This document shows, in pieces, positions 1-7,907 of a DNA stretch of 64,000 bases. Source of the stretch: Selenomonadaceae bacterium (GTDB taxonomy: Bacteria; Bacillota; Negativicutes; Selenomonadales; Selenomonadaceae); contig JALFBM010000020.1 of assembly GCA_022773425.1 (NCBI GenBank), forward strand, positions 1-64,000. The letters run 5' to 3'. The position numbers and the translations under genes were made by a program. The notes beneath the pieces are model-generated. The model made no database searches, was not told the origin of the DNA, and saw nothing but the letters and a program-made list of their open reading frames with translations. The number at the start of each line of letters is the position of its first letter. The first letter of the stretch is position 1.

Positions 1-38
1 CCAAAATGGGGCAGCGTCGTCCCAAAATGGGGCAACGT
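1..38. repeat. Two tandem copies of a 17-bp unit
   Basis: The unit ccaaaatggggcagcgt occurs at 1-17 and again at 22-38 with one change (g to a), a 21-bp period. Tandem short direct repeats of this kind occur at the ends of some insertion sequences such as the IS21 family. No transposase is visible, so the origin is open. The window edge may cut the element. Confidence 0.5.
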
Positions 39-69
39 TACGAGAATAAAACAAGAGAGAATAGAAAGA

Positions 70-152
70 CAAACACGCATGCACGCGCGCGCGTACGCGT
101 ACACGCAGGCGCACACACGCGCACACGCAGGCGCAGGCGCAGGCGCGCGCGA
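70..152. repeat. Alternating purine/pyrimidine tract with caggcg repeats
   Basis: A low-complexity stretch built from acgc, gcac and gcgcgc steps, ending in several copies of caggcg. Strict alternation of purine and pyrimidine over tens of bases is the sequence type that can adopt left-handed Z-DNA under negative supercoiling. No ORF crosses it convincingly. The rest of 1-233 shows no gene. Confidence 0.6.
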
Positions 153-233
153 CGATAGGAAGTCAGGGAAAATTCCCAGTATGTGCATTCTTCCAGCATC
201 ATGGGATAAAATTTAAATTTTTCAAAAAACCTA

Positions 234-262
234 TTGACATTCGTGTAGAAAAGAACTATGAT
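234..262 (+). promoter_or_regulatory. Sigma-70-type promoter
   Basis: TTGACA at 234-239 and TATGAT at 257-262 are separated by 17 bp, close to consensus, and the upstream DNA is AT-rich (aaatttttcaaaaaa). It would drive plus-strand transcription into the small ORF at 367. Confidence 0.65.
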
Positions 263-366
263 TTACGCAGAAAGACAAGATAAAACTCGCGCAAAGAATC
301 GAGAACGCGTGTGTTTGCATGACGAAACCGTACGGCATGTCGTAGACAAGAGAAAGGAGTGTCCCC

Positions 367-435
367 ATGCATACACTGAACCCGGTAAGAGCACGGAAAA
401 CCACGGCAAAAAAATCATCGTATAATTTCTCCTAG
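367..435 (+). CDS. Candidate 22-residue small protein or leader peptide
   Basis: ATG at 367 follows a strong ribosome binding site (agaaaggagtg, 6 nt spacing) and lies about 100 nt downstream of a near-consensus promoter at 234-262. The product MHTLNPVRARKTTAKKSS plus four more residues is basic and has no recognisable domain. It overlaps the 3' end of the opposite-strand DUF4127 gene by four bases, and no terminator separates them, so its transcript would run antisense to that gene. It could be a real small protein, a leader peptide, or the remnant of a mobile element gene. Coding status is inferred only from the expression signals. Confidence 0.4.
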   Translation: MHTLNPVRARKTTAKKSSYNFS

Positions 436-2126
436 CTTTCCTCGAGGTACGGGTGCGTTTCCAGACGGATCTCAAAGGTGCGGGGCCAGGGATAGGAGGC
501 TTCAAACGGGAGTTTTTTGAGCGTGCAGCGCTTTTGCCCGCCGGGCAGGGTGAGCGAGAAGGGCGCGGAAATGGCAGGGGCGCTCTGAAAGGTTTCGACG
601 CGTGATGTTAGCGCCTGATGCATCATGGCGTTTGCCGTGCGGTAATTTTTTTCGAGGTCCAGGTCAGCGGTGTTTTGCCAGCCGGCTTTTTTCAGGTTGT
701 CGTTGACGGTATCGATGCTGTCCTTCAGGTAAAAGGTATCCTCGACCATGCGGTTGCAGAGGAAGGTCAGCTGCGCCCGGTAAATGGCCATGGCCTGCGC
801 GTCGTCTGCAGCGGCAGGGAAGTGACCGAGGTACAGGCTCGCCTCGGCGAGCGCCGTGCCGATGGCATTGCTCGTCGTGTTCCAGCCTGCGTAGGCCGCG
901 AGCTTTGGCAGCGGGGCGTCACTGTCCTGCAGGAAGGGCAGGAGTGTTTCGTTTTCGGAGAAGTGCTTGCTTAGATCGACGAGGGCAAGCGCTTCTCCTT
1001 TTTTCAGCCCCTGTTCGATGCGCGCGGCCGACGCCCGCCGCGTGTCGCCCCGGTCTTTCTTGAGGTCGATCGCGGAGAGGAAAAGCGTAACATCTGGCGT
1101 TTGGCCATCCGCTGGCGAAACGCGCGTACCGCCGATCAGACGGATTTTCTCTTCTGTTGCCGTCTCGCAGGAAACGGCCATGTACGGCATGACGCGGTCC
1201 GCCATTTCCGGGCTGCCGGTTTCGAGGGCGATGTGCGGCGCGCGGCCGCCGGCATCGTTGTCGATGCGCGCGAGCAGGTCGAGCGCGAGCTCATCGGCAC
1301 CATGCACGACGTAGACTTGCGGTTCTGCGAGACCCTGCTCCGTCAAATACGTTTGAATATGGGCCTTTTCGATGTTCGGGATGCTGTAGGGCTCTCCGTC
1401 GTCCTGCCCCAGCACGAGCATGTGCAGCGTTCCCGCTTTGACAAGGGCGGCGAGCGCCTTGTTCAGCGCTTCGTTCTCTTCAAAATGCGCGAGGTACTTC
1501 TGCATGCTGTCGGCGGGAATCCGCTGCAGCAGGGCCTCGCGCTCGCTTTGCTCCGCGGCGTCGAGGGAAAGGCCGGCGGCCTGTTTTCCCGCAAGCCGTG
1601 AGTAGCGCATGAGATCCTTGCGTTCCTGCAGGCCGTCGATGCTGTCCTGCGGGTTCATGCGCGGCAGGATGCTGAACGCGTAGATCGGGACCTCGGGGTG
1701 TGCGGCGTGCAGGGCGCGTAGATCGTCCGTCAGCGCCGCGATGGCTTCGGGCGAGGTCGTCTTTTCGCGCGCGGTGAGCAGGCCGCCGTAGAGCAGCTGA
1801 TCGACGGAAAGGATCATGGCTTGCGCTTCGCCGGCATGTTCCATCAGCCATTGGCGTTCTCCCTCGGTATTGCCGGGTGCGGAATAATAGTCGAGAAGTT
1901 CGGTTGGCGGCGTCACGACCTCTATCCCGCCGATGCGTCCTGCGTCGATGACAAAATCCTTGCACGGGGGCCGACTGTCAAGCGGTACGAGCAGGATCTT
2001 TGTTCCCGTATTTTCCTGCGCGGGAGCAGGAGCTGCCGCAGAGGGCATGGCCGGGTGCAGGGCAATATGCCAGTAGAGCAGCAGGGCGCTGAGCAGGAGC
2101 AGGAGAAAGAGCAGCGTTTTTTTCAC
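432..2126 (-). CDS. DUF4127 family protein, membrane-anchored
   Basis: This 564-residue protein begins with a lysine pair and a hydrophobic leucine-rich segment (about residues 3-20), a signal peptide or membrane anchor, followed by an Ala/Pro linker. The rest matches what I know of the DUF4127 family, with ILLVPLDSRPPCKDF near the start and VDQLLYGGLLTARE further on. Function is unknown; the outward export suggests an envelope role. I chose the GTG start at 2126, preceded by ggaggactatc; an upstream ATG at 2228 lacks a binding site and adds an implausible 34 residues. It is divergent from the ior operon and stands alone. Confidence 0.75.
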   Translation of the reverse strand: MKKTLLFLLLLLSALLLYWHIALHPAMPSAAAPAPAQENTGTKILLVPLDSRPPCKDFVIDAGRIGGIEVVTPPTELLDYYSAPGNTEGERQWLMEHAGEAQAMILSVDQLLYGGLLTAREKTTSPEAIAALTDDLRALHAAHPEVPIYAFSILPRMNPQDSIDGLQERKDLMRYSRLAGKQAAGLSLDAAEQSEREALLQRIPADSMQKYLAHFEENEALNKALAALVKAGTLHMLVLGQDDGEPYSIPNIEKAHIQTYLTEQGLAEPQVYVVHGADELALDLLARIDNDAGGRAPHIALETGSPEMADRVMPYMAVSCETATEEKIRLIGGTRVSPADGQTPDVTLFLSAIDLKKDRGDTRRASAARIEQGLKKGEALALVDLSKHFSENETLLPFLQDSDAPLPKLAAYAGWNTTSNAIGTALAEASLYLGHFPAAADDAQAMAIYRAQLTFLCNRMVEDTFYLKDSIDTVNDNLKKAGWQNTADLDLEKNYRTANAMMHQALTSRVETFQSAPAISAPFSLTLPGGQKRCTLKKLPFEASYPWPRTFEIRLETHPYLEES

Positions 2127-2165
2127 GATAGTCCTCCGGATGAAAAAGCTTTGTGGATCCCCTCC

Positions 2166-2251
2166 ATTATAGCATAGGAAAGACCGACCTACGAAATGCG
2201 TTACAGAGTAACAAACCATAGCGTGCAAAAGGAAGAAAAATGTAGTATAAT
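2166..2251. promoter_or_regulatory. Divergent promoter region, DUF4127 and iorA
   Basis: A minus-strand TATAAT (plus-strand positions 2166-2171, with an upstream TG) faces the DUF4127 gene, and a plus-strand TATAAT at 2246-2251 faces iorA. The -35 boxes are poor for both (GTGCAA at 2223-2228 for the plus promoter), which may mean activator dependence. Placement in the only gap between two divergent genes supports the call. Confidence 0.45.
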
Positions 2252-2322
2252 AAAAGACAGTTTTTTATAAAAAGCCGACTGGCGGCTGGGAGCTGGCAAG
2301 GCGAAAAAGGACGGGAGAGCTT

Positions 2323-4194
2323 ATGCACAAAGAATATTTGATGGGAAACGAGGCGATGGGGCTCGGGGCGATGGCCGCAGGCGTGAATCTTGTCAGCGGG
2401 TATCCGGGTACGCCGTCGACGGAGGTGCTCGAGACCATCGCGCGGCACAATGTGGACAAAAGGATCCATGTGGAATGGTCGACGAATGAGAAAACCGGCC
2501 TCGAGACGGCGGCCGGTGCGGCGATGACCGGTGCGCGCGCCCTTGTGACGATGAAACAGGTCGGGCTGAATGTCGCGACGGATCCGCTCATGAGCCTTGC
2601 GTATCTCGGCGTCGAGGGCGGGTTGGTCGTACTCGTCGCCGACGACCCGGGGCCGATCTCCTCGCAGACCGAGCAGGATACGCGCACGTTTGCGCGTTAT
2701 GCAAAGTTGCCCTGTTTTGATCCGACCGGCGTCGCCGAGGCCTACGAGATGATCCAGGAGGCGTTTGCCTTCTCAGAGCGTTACCATACGCCGGTTTTGT
2801 TCCGCCCGACGACGCGCGTGGACCACGGGTATGCGTCGGTGACGGTCAAGGACAAGGACGAGTGGGAACCGCATGCGTCCAAGGGGTTCGTTCGCGATAC
2901 GAAGCGCTGGGTCATCTTTCCCAAGCTGTCGTTCCGGGCGCACGGCGCCATCGAGGCGCGCAATGCAAACCTTACGAAGGTCCTGTCGGAATATCCGCGG
3001 AACGAGGTGCTCCGCGGCGGAGAGACTGTGTCGCGCGGCGTGGTTTCGCACGGTGTTTCGTGGACGTACCTGCGCGAAAGCATCCGTGAATTTGAGACGG
3101 CCGGGCATGCGGATACGCCGCGTCTCATGCGCGTCGCAACGCCATTCCCTTTTCCCGAGGAAAAGGCAGCGGCCTTCCTCGAGGGGCTGGACGAGGTGCT
3201 GGTGATCGAGGAGCTCGACCCGGTGATCGAGCGCGAGCTCACGTATCTTTGCGGGAAATACCATCTCGCGGTCCGGATTCGCGGCAAGCTCACCGGCGAT
3301 ATCGCCGCGGCCGGTGAAAATACGCGGGATAGTGTCTACGCGGCCGTCGCAGCCTTTATGGGTTGGCAGACGGAGAAGCCTGCCGAGCACCCGATGCCGC
3401 CTACCGAGGTCGTGCGGCCGCCGGTGCTCTGCGCCGGTTGTCCGCACAGGGCTTCTTTTTATGCGGTCAAGCAGGCGATGAAGGGACAAAAATGCCTGTT
3501 TGCCGGCGACATCGGCTGCTATACGCTCGGAAACGCCATGCCGCTTGACATGGTCGATACCTGCCTGTGCATGGGCGCGGGGCTCGGCATGGCGCAGGGT
3601 GTTGGCGCGATGGATCCGGAGACGAAATGCTTTGCGTTTGTCGGTGATTCGACGTTCTTTGCGGCCGCGATACCGGGCGCGGTCAACGGCGTCTACAATC
3701 AGGCGGATATGACGCTCGTCGTGCTCGACAACTCGACGACCGCGATGACCGGGCATCAGCCGCATCCCGGCACGGGGCACACGATGATGGGCGAGTCGGT
3801 TACGCCAGTGTCCATTGAGGATACCCTGCACGGCATCGGTGTGCATACCGTGCGAACGGTAAATCCGCTCGATCTGCCGCGCGCGATAGAAACGGTGCGC
3901 GAGACGGCGGCGCAGCCTGGCGTCAAGGCCATCGTTTTCCGCTGGCCCTGCATCGCGCTGGTAAAGCCGCTCGGTCTTGCGAACATCGACCCGGAAAAAT
4001 GCCGGGATTGCAAGAGATGCATCCGCGAGATCGGCTGCCCGGGCCTCGTGACCGAGAAGGGGAAGGTCGTCATCGACGCGGCGCAGTGCACGGGCTGCGG
4101 ACTCTGCGGGGCGGTTTGCCCGTTTGACGCGATCACCGTGACGAAGGCGCCGCATGGCGGAGAGCCGAAAGGAGGCCACAGATCATGCAGATGA
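2323..4194 (+). CDS. iorA: Indolepyruvate:ferredoxin oxidoreductase, alpha subunit
   Basis: The 623-residue product is the large subunit of the thiamine-diphosphate enzyme that oxidatively decarboxylates aryl pyruvates (from Trp, Phe, Tyr) to aryl-acetyl-CoA while reducing ferredoxin. The N-terminal pyruvate-binding domain begins MGNEAMGLGAMAAGVNLVSG. The TPP domain follows CAGCPHR and contains GDIGCYTLG. The C-terminus is an eight-iron ferredoxin with CRDCKRC and CTGCGLCGAVCP. Length is usual for the family. ATG at 2323 follows gggagag. It overlaps iorB by 10 bp and leads a three-gene operon with an acyl-CoA ligase. Confidence 0.95.
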   Translation: MHKEYLMGNEAMGLGAMAAGVNLVSGYPGTPSTEVLETIARHNVDKRIHVEWSTNEKTGLETAAGAAMTGARALVTMKQVGLNVATDPLMSLAYLGVEGGLVVLVADDPGPISSQTEQDTRTFARYAKLPCFDPTGVAEAYEMIQEAFAFSERYHTPVLFRPTTRVDHGYASVTVKDKDEWEPHASKGFVRDTKRWVIFPKLSFRAHGAIEARNANLTKVLSEYPRNEVLRGGETVSRGVVSHGVSWTYLRESIREFETAGHADTPRLMRVATPFPFPEEKAAAFLEGLDEVLVIEELDPVIERELTYLCGKYHLAVRIRGKLTGDIAAAGENTRDSVYAAVAAFMGWQTEKPAEHPMPPTEVVRPPVLCAGCPHRASFYAVKQAMKGQKCLFAGDIGCYTLGNAMPLDMVDTCLCMGAGLGMAQGVGAMDPETKCFAFVGDSTFFAAAIPGAVNGVYNQADMTLVVLDNSTTAMTGHQPHPGTGHTMMGESVTPVSIEDTLHGIGVHTVRTVNPLDLPRAIETVRETAAQPGVKAIVFRWPCIALVKPLGLANIDPEKCRDCKRCIREIGCPGLVTEKGKVVIDAAQCTGCGLCGAVCPFDAITVTKAPHGGEPKGGHRSCR

Positions 4195-4796
4195 ATATCA
4201 TCCTGACCGGCGTCGGCGGACAGGGAACGGTCCTCGCGTCGAAGCTGCTCGCATCGGCGGCGCTCGCAAAGGGCTACGAGGTCATGAGTGCCGAGACCAT
4301 CGGCATGGCGCAGAAGGGCGGTTCGGTGTTCAGCAACCTGCGCATCGGGGACGGACTCTACAGCCCGATGATCCGGAAAGGGACGGCGGATCTGCTGCTC
4401 GCGTTTGAGCCGGCGGAGGGCGTGCGCATGCTGCCGTATCTGAAGCCAGATGGGACTGTCGTCGTGAGCGCGCATCCCATCATGCCGGTGACAGCGGCGC
4501 TCGCCGGGACAGACTATACGGGACGCGAGATGATAGAGTACCTGCGCCGCGAGGTCCGGAACCTCTTTGTGCTCGACGGATTTGCCGCGATAACCGAGAT
4601 CGGCAATCCCAAAGTACTCAATGTCGTGATGCTCGGCGCGGCCCTCGCGAGCGGCGCATTGCCGTTCCTGTCGGAAGACGATCTGCGCGAGGCGATCCGG
4701 CAGCGCGTGAAGCCAGCTTTTGTATCGATCAATGAACGGGCGCTGCGCTATGCGGCGGAACACGGCTTTGCCAAGACGGCAGCAGAAAGGAAATAA
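4185..4796 (+). CDS. iorB: Indolepyruvate:ferredoxin oxidoreductase, beta subunit
   Basis: This 203-residue gamma-type subunit of the 2-oxoacid:ferredoxin oxidoreductase family pairs with IorA. The start shows GVGGQGTVLASKLLA and, further on, ETIGMAQKGGSVFSNLR, both typical of the family. ATG at 4185 has a strong site (aaaggagg, 8 nt) located inside the end of iorA, indicating translational coupling. The ligase gene follows one base after its stop. Confidence 0.94.
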   Translation: MQMNIILTGVGGQGTVLASKLLASAALAKGYEVMSAETIGMAQKGGSVFSNLRIGDGLYSPMIRKGTADLLLAFEPAEGVRMLPYLKPDGTVVVSAHPIMPVTAALAGTDYTGREMIEYLRREVRNLFVLDGFAAITEIGNPKVLNVVMLGAALASGALPFLSEDDLREAIRQRVKPAFVSINERALRYAAEHGFAKTAAERK

Positions 4797-4797
4797 G

Positions 4798-6036
4798 ATG
4801 GAGATTTCAAAAAAACAGCTGGACCTCGTGAACGCGCGCATCGCGCAGCTCTTGAAGGCGGGGAGCTTCTACGGGAAAAAACTCAAGGATGCGGGGATCG
4901 ACGGTGTGCGCTCCGCGGACGATTTCAAGCGGCTGCCATTTTCGGAGAAAAAAGATTTGCGCGACGCGTATCCGCTGGGGCTGATGAGTGTGCCGGAAGA
5001 AAAAATCGTGCGGATCCACTCGTCGTCCGGCACGACCGGCAAGCCGGTCATTGTGCCGTATACGGCGCAGGATGTCGAGGATTGGGCGACGCTTTTCGCG
5101 CGCTGCTACGCGATGGCAGGTGTCACGCCGATGGACCGCGTGCAGATTACGCCGGGCTATGGGCTCTGGACCGCCGGCATCGGCTTTCAGGCGGGCTGCG
5201 AGAAGCTCGGTGCGATGGCCGTTCCGATGGGGCCTGGCAATACGGAAAAACAGCTTCAGATGATGGTCGATATGCAGAGCACGGTGCTCTGCGCGACGAG
5301 TTCCTACGCGCTGCTTCTCGCCGAGGCTATCGAGGCAAAGGGAATCCGGGATAAGATCCATCTGCGCAAGGGCGTCATCGGGTCGGAGCGCTGGAGCGAG
5401 AAAATGCGCCATTCCATCGAGGACAAGCTCGGCATCGACGCCTACGACATCTACGGCCTGACGGAAATTTACGGACCGGGCATCGGCATCAGCTGCGACG
5501 CGCACGATGGCATCCACTACTGGGATGATTTTATCTACCTTGAAATCATCGACCCGCATACGGGCGAGAACCTGCCGGATGGCGAATGGGGCGAGATCGT
5601 CATCACGACGCTGCGCAAGGAGGGCGCGCCGCTGATCCGGTTCCGCACGCACGATCTCTCGCGTATCCTGCCGGGAGACTGCCCGTGCGGCAGCCCGTTC
5701 CCGCGCATTGATACGATTCAGGGGCGCACGGACGATATGTTCAAGATCAAGGGCGTCAATGTGTTCCCAAGCCAGATCGAGGAGATCCTGCGCGATTTCA
5801 AGGAGGTGTCGAGCGAGTATCAGATCCACATCTCCCATCTCGATGGCAAGGACACCATGCGCCTCTACGTCGAGACAAACGGCAGTGTGGATTTCCTCGG
5901 CCTCGCGGCGCGCATCGCGTCGGCGGTCAAGCACCGCATCGGCTTTACGCCGCTCGTCAAGGTCGTCGAGATCGGCGTCCTGCCGCGTTCCGAGAAAAAG
6001 ACCAAACGCGTCATCGACACGCGCTTTCAGGAATGA
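4798..6036 (+). CDS. paaK: Phenylacetate-CoA ligase (AMP-forming)
   Basis: A 412-residue member of the adenylate-forming PaaK family. The ATP-binding loop SSSGTTGKP, the YGLTEIYGPG motif and the C-terminal IKGVNVFPSQIEEIL are present. It interconverts aryl-acetates and their CoA esters. Placed directly after iorAB, it probably works in reverse or in tandem with IorAB, linking aryl-acetyl-CoA to free acid and ATP in amino acid fermentation; that direction is inferred. ATG at 4798 (aaggaaataag upstream) starts with MEISKKQLD; an upstream in-frame ATG at 4720 lies inside iorB and was rejected. Confidence 0.9.
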   Translation: MEISKKQLDLVNARIAQLLKAGSFYGKKLKDAGIDGVRSADDFKRLPFSEKKDLRDAYPLGLMSVPEEKIVRIHSSSGTTGKPVIVPYTAQDVEDWATLFARCYAMAGVTPMDRVQITPGYGLWTAGIGFQAGCEKLGAMAVPMGPGNTEKQLQMMVDMQSTVLCATSSYALLLAEAIEAKGIRDKIHLRKGVIGSERWSEKMRHSIEDKLGIDAYDIYGLTEIYGPGIGISCDAHDGIHYWDDFIYLEIIDPHTGENLPDGEWGEIVITTLRKEGAPLIRFRTHDLSRILPGDCPCGSPFPRIDTIQGRTDDMFKIKGVNVFPSQIEEILRDFKEVSSEYQIHISHLDGKDTMRLYVETNGSVDFLGLAARIASAVKHRIGFTPLVKVVEIGVLPRSEKKTKRVIDTRFQE

Positions 6037-6056
6037 TCGCTGCGTGAGTTCTTTGG

Positions 6057-6095
6057 AAAACGCCCGCGGTACGGTTTTGTGCCGCGGGCGTTTTG
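6057..6095 (+). terminator. Rho-independent terminator after the ior-paaK operon
   Basis: The arms aaaacgcccgcggta and tgccgcgggcgtttt form a GC-rich stem with a short loop, ending in a T run. The symmetric A run suggests it could act in both directions. Confidence 0.85.
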
Positions 6096-6138
6096 TGTCG
6101 TTTGGCCTGCGTTTTTTTGGATTTCTTTCCTACTATAC

Positions 6139-6167
6139 TGGACAAAACCGATAAAATGCGCTATAGT
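6139..6167 (+). promoter_or_regulatory. Promoter of the HIT gene
   Basis: TGGACA at 6139-6144 and TATAGT at 6162-6167 are spaced 17 bp, about 70 bases upstream of the HIT start codon, in an AT-rich gap after a terminator. Confidence 0.6.
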
Positions 6168-6239
6168 AATATTTGTAAAACGGTTTCGTAAGAAGAAACA
6201 CGTAGAAGAAAAACGTATGTTCAAAGCAGGGGTGTCGTT

Positions 6240-6668
6240 ATGCATAGTGAAAAGGATCAGAATTGCGCGTACTGCATGCGGGATGCGCAGCTCGACGAGT
6301 TCGGCATTTTCGTACAGGAGCTCCCGGCGAGCATCCTGGTGTTCTTCAAGGAGCAGAGCCATCCGGGGCGCTGCATCGTGGCGTCCAAATACCATGTCAG
6401 CGAGATCACGGATCTCTCGGAGGATGAGATGGACGCGTTTATGCGCGATGTCCGCCATGTCGCACAGGCCATGCACAAGGCATTCCACCCGGACAAGGTC
6501 AATTACGGCGCCTATGGCGATACAGGCAAACACCTTCACGTCCATCTCGTGCCGAAGTACAAAGACGGCTTTGAGTGGGGCGGCACCTTTGCGATGAACC
6601 CGCACCAAAAGACGCTGAGCGATGACGCATACAAGGAACTCATCGCCAAGCTGCAGGCGGAGCTCTAA
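6240..6668 (+). CDS. HIT family hydrolase
   Basis: This 142-residue protein carries the histidine triad HLHVHLVPKY (residues about 98-107), the nucleotide phosphate-binding active site of the HIT superfamily. An N-terminal CAYC pair could bind zinc. Family members hydrolyse AMP-lysine, AMP-fatty acid or dinucleotide substrates; the sequence does not tell which. It is monocistronic, with its own promoter and an ATG at 6240 preceded by caggggtg. Confidence 0.85.
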   Translation: MHSEKDQNCAYCMRDAQLDEFGIFVQELPASILVFFKEQSHPGRCIVASKYHVSEITDLSEDEMDAFMRDVRHVAQAMHKAFHPDKVNYGAYGDTGKHLHVHLVPKYKDGFEWGGTFAMNPHQKTLSDDAYKELIAKLQAEL

Positions 6669-6749
6669 AACAGCCGGGCAGCGCACCAGAAGGGTCGTCC
6701 GCTGCATCAAGCACGCTACAAAAAATAGCGGGAAGCGCCAGCCCCCGCC

Positions 6750-6778
6750 TTGACATGGCGCGGGGCTTTTGCTAGACT
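6750..6778 (+). promoter_or_regulatory. Promoter of the glyQS T-box transcript
   Basis: TTGACA at 6750-6755 and TAGACT at 6773-6778 with 17 bp spacing lie immediately upstream of the T-box leader. Confidence 0.75.
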
Positions 6779-6781
6779 AAA

Positions 6782-6990
6782 GGGAGCGATGAGAAAGAGG
6801 AGTAGCGCCGCGTAGCGAGCCGGGGTGGTGTGAGCCGGCAATGGCGCGAAAGGCACTTTTGAGCGGAAAAGCATAGAATTTGAGGTGGGCGCGGGAAACC
6901 GTGTCAATCAGGGTGGACCCGCGGAACCATCGATCGATATGGTCCCGTCCCTGTAGCGTTGGATGCGTTACGGGGACGGGACTTTTTTCG
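6782..6990 (+). promoter_or_regulatory. Glycine T-box riboswitch leader
   Basis: The leader contains the conserved T-box sequence AGGGTGGACCCGCGG (6910-6924) and a GC-rich terminator at 6942-6988 with arms starting gtcccgtccc and ending gggacgggac before six T. Stem I resembles that of the known glyQS leader: gaaaGGCac places a GGC glycine specifier at 6852-6854 and ggtggtgtgagcc matches the AG-bulge/loop region. Uncharged tRNA-Gly would pair with the specifier and the antiterminator, allowing transcription of glyQ and glyS. Confidence 0.93.
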
Positions 6991-7022
6991 TCCCTGCAAG
7001 GCAAAAAAAGAGGAGTGGAAAC

Positions 7023-7907
7023 ATGAACTACCAAAACATGATCCTCGCTCTCCAGCAATTCTGGTCAGAGCATGGAGCCATGCTCGGCGAGGGCTACGAT
7101 GTGGAGAAAGGCGCCGGCACGATGAACCCGGCGACGTTCCTGCGCGTGCTCGGCCCGGAGCCATGGCATATCGCGTATGTGGAGCCGTCGCGCCGTCCGG
7201 CAGACGGACGCTACGGGGATAACCCGAACCGCCTGTATCAGCACCATCAGTTCCAGGTCATCATGAAGCCGTCGCCGAACAACATTCAGGAGCTCTATCT
7301 CGCTTCTCTCGAGCGTCTCGGCATCGACCCGAAGCAGCACGATATCCGCTTCGTTGAGGACAACTGGGAGTCGCCGACGCTCGGCGCATGGGGACTCGGC
7401 TGGGAGGTCTGGCTCGACGGTATGGAGATCACGCAGTTCACGTATTTCCAGCAGGTCGGCAGCCAGGACATCAAGCCGGTCGCTTCGGAGATCACGTACG
7501 GGCTCGAACGCCTCGCCATGTACATCCAGGGCGTCGAGAACGTCTATGACCTGCAGTGGAACGACGACTACACGTACGGCGATGTGTTCCACCAGAACGA
7601 GTACGAGCAGTCCTGCTACGCGTTCGACCTCTCGGACGAAAAGCTGCTGTTCGAGCTGTTCGATCAATACGAGGCCGAGGCCGTTCGCATCATCAAAGAA
7701 GGGTATGTACATCCGGCCTATGATTACGTGCTGAAATGTTCGCATACGTTCAACCTGCTCGACGCGCGCGGGGCTATTTCGGTATCGCAGCGCGCCGCAT
7801 TCATCGGCCGTGTGCGGAAGCTCGCGCGTCTCTGCGCGGAATGCTATCTGGAGCAGCGCGAAAAGCTCGGTTATCCGATGTTGCACAAAGGGGAGGTAAA
7901 GGCATGA
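7023..7907 (+). CDS. glyQ: Glycine--tRNA ligase alpha subunit
   Basis: A 294-residue catalytic subunit of the heterotetrameric bacterial GlyRS. It begins [18 protein letters not shown] and contains [17 protein letters not shown] and [20 protein letters not shown], which are nearly invariant in the family. ATG at 7023 is preceded by agaggag. The upstream in-frame codon at 6963 lies in the terminator stem and was rejected. It overlaps glyS by four bases (ATGA). Confidence 0.97.
   Translation: MNYQNMILALQQFWSEHGAMLGEGYDVEKGAGTMNPATFLRVLGPEPWHIAYVEPSRRPADGRYGDNPNRLYQHHQFQVIMKPSPNNIQELYLASLERLGIDPKQHDIRFVEDNWESPTLGAWGLGWEVWLDGMEITQFTYFQQVGSQDIKPVASEITYGLERLAMYIQGVENVYDLQWNDDYTYGDVFHQNEYEQSCYAFDLSDEKLLFELFDQYEAEAVRIIKEGYVHPAYDYVLKCSHTFNLLDARGAISVSQRAAFIGRVRKLARLCAECYLEQREKLGYPMLHKGEVKA

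Noticed and set aside
70-152. CRISPR-like or VNTR array
   Set aside because: Repeats are only about six bases and lack regular spacers.
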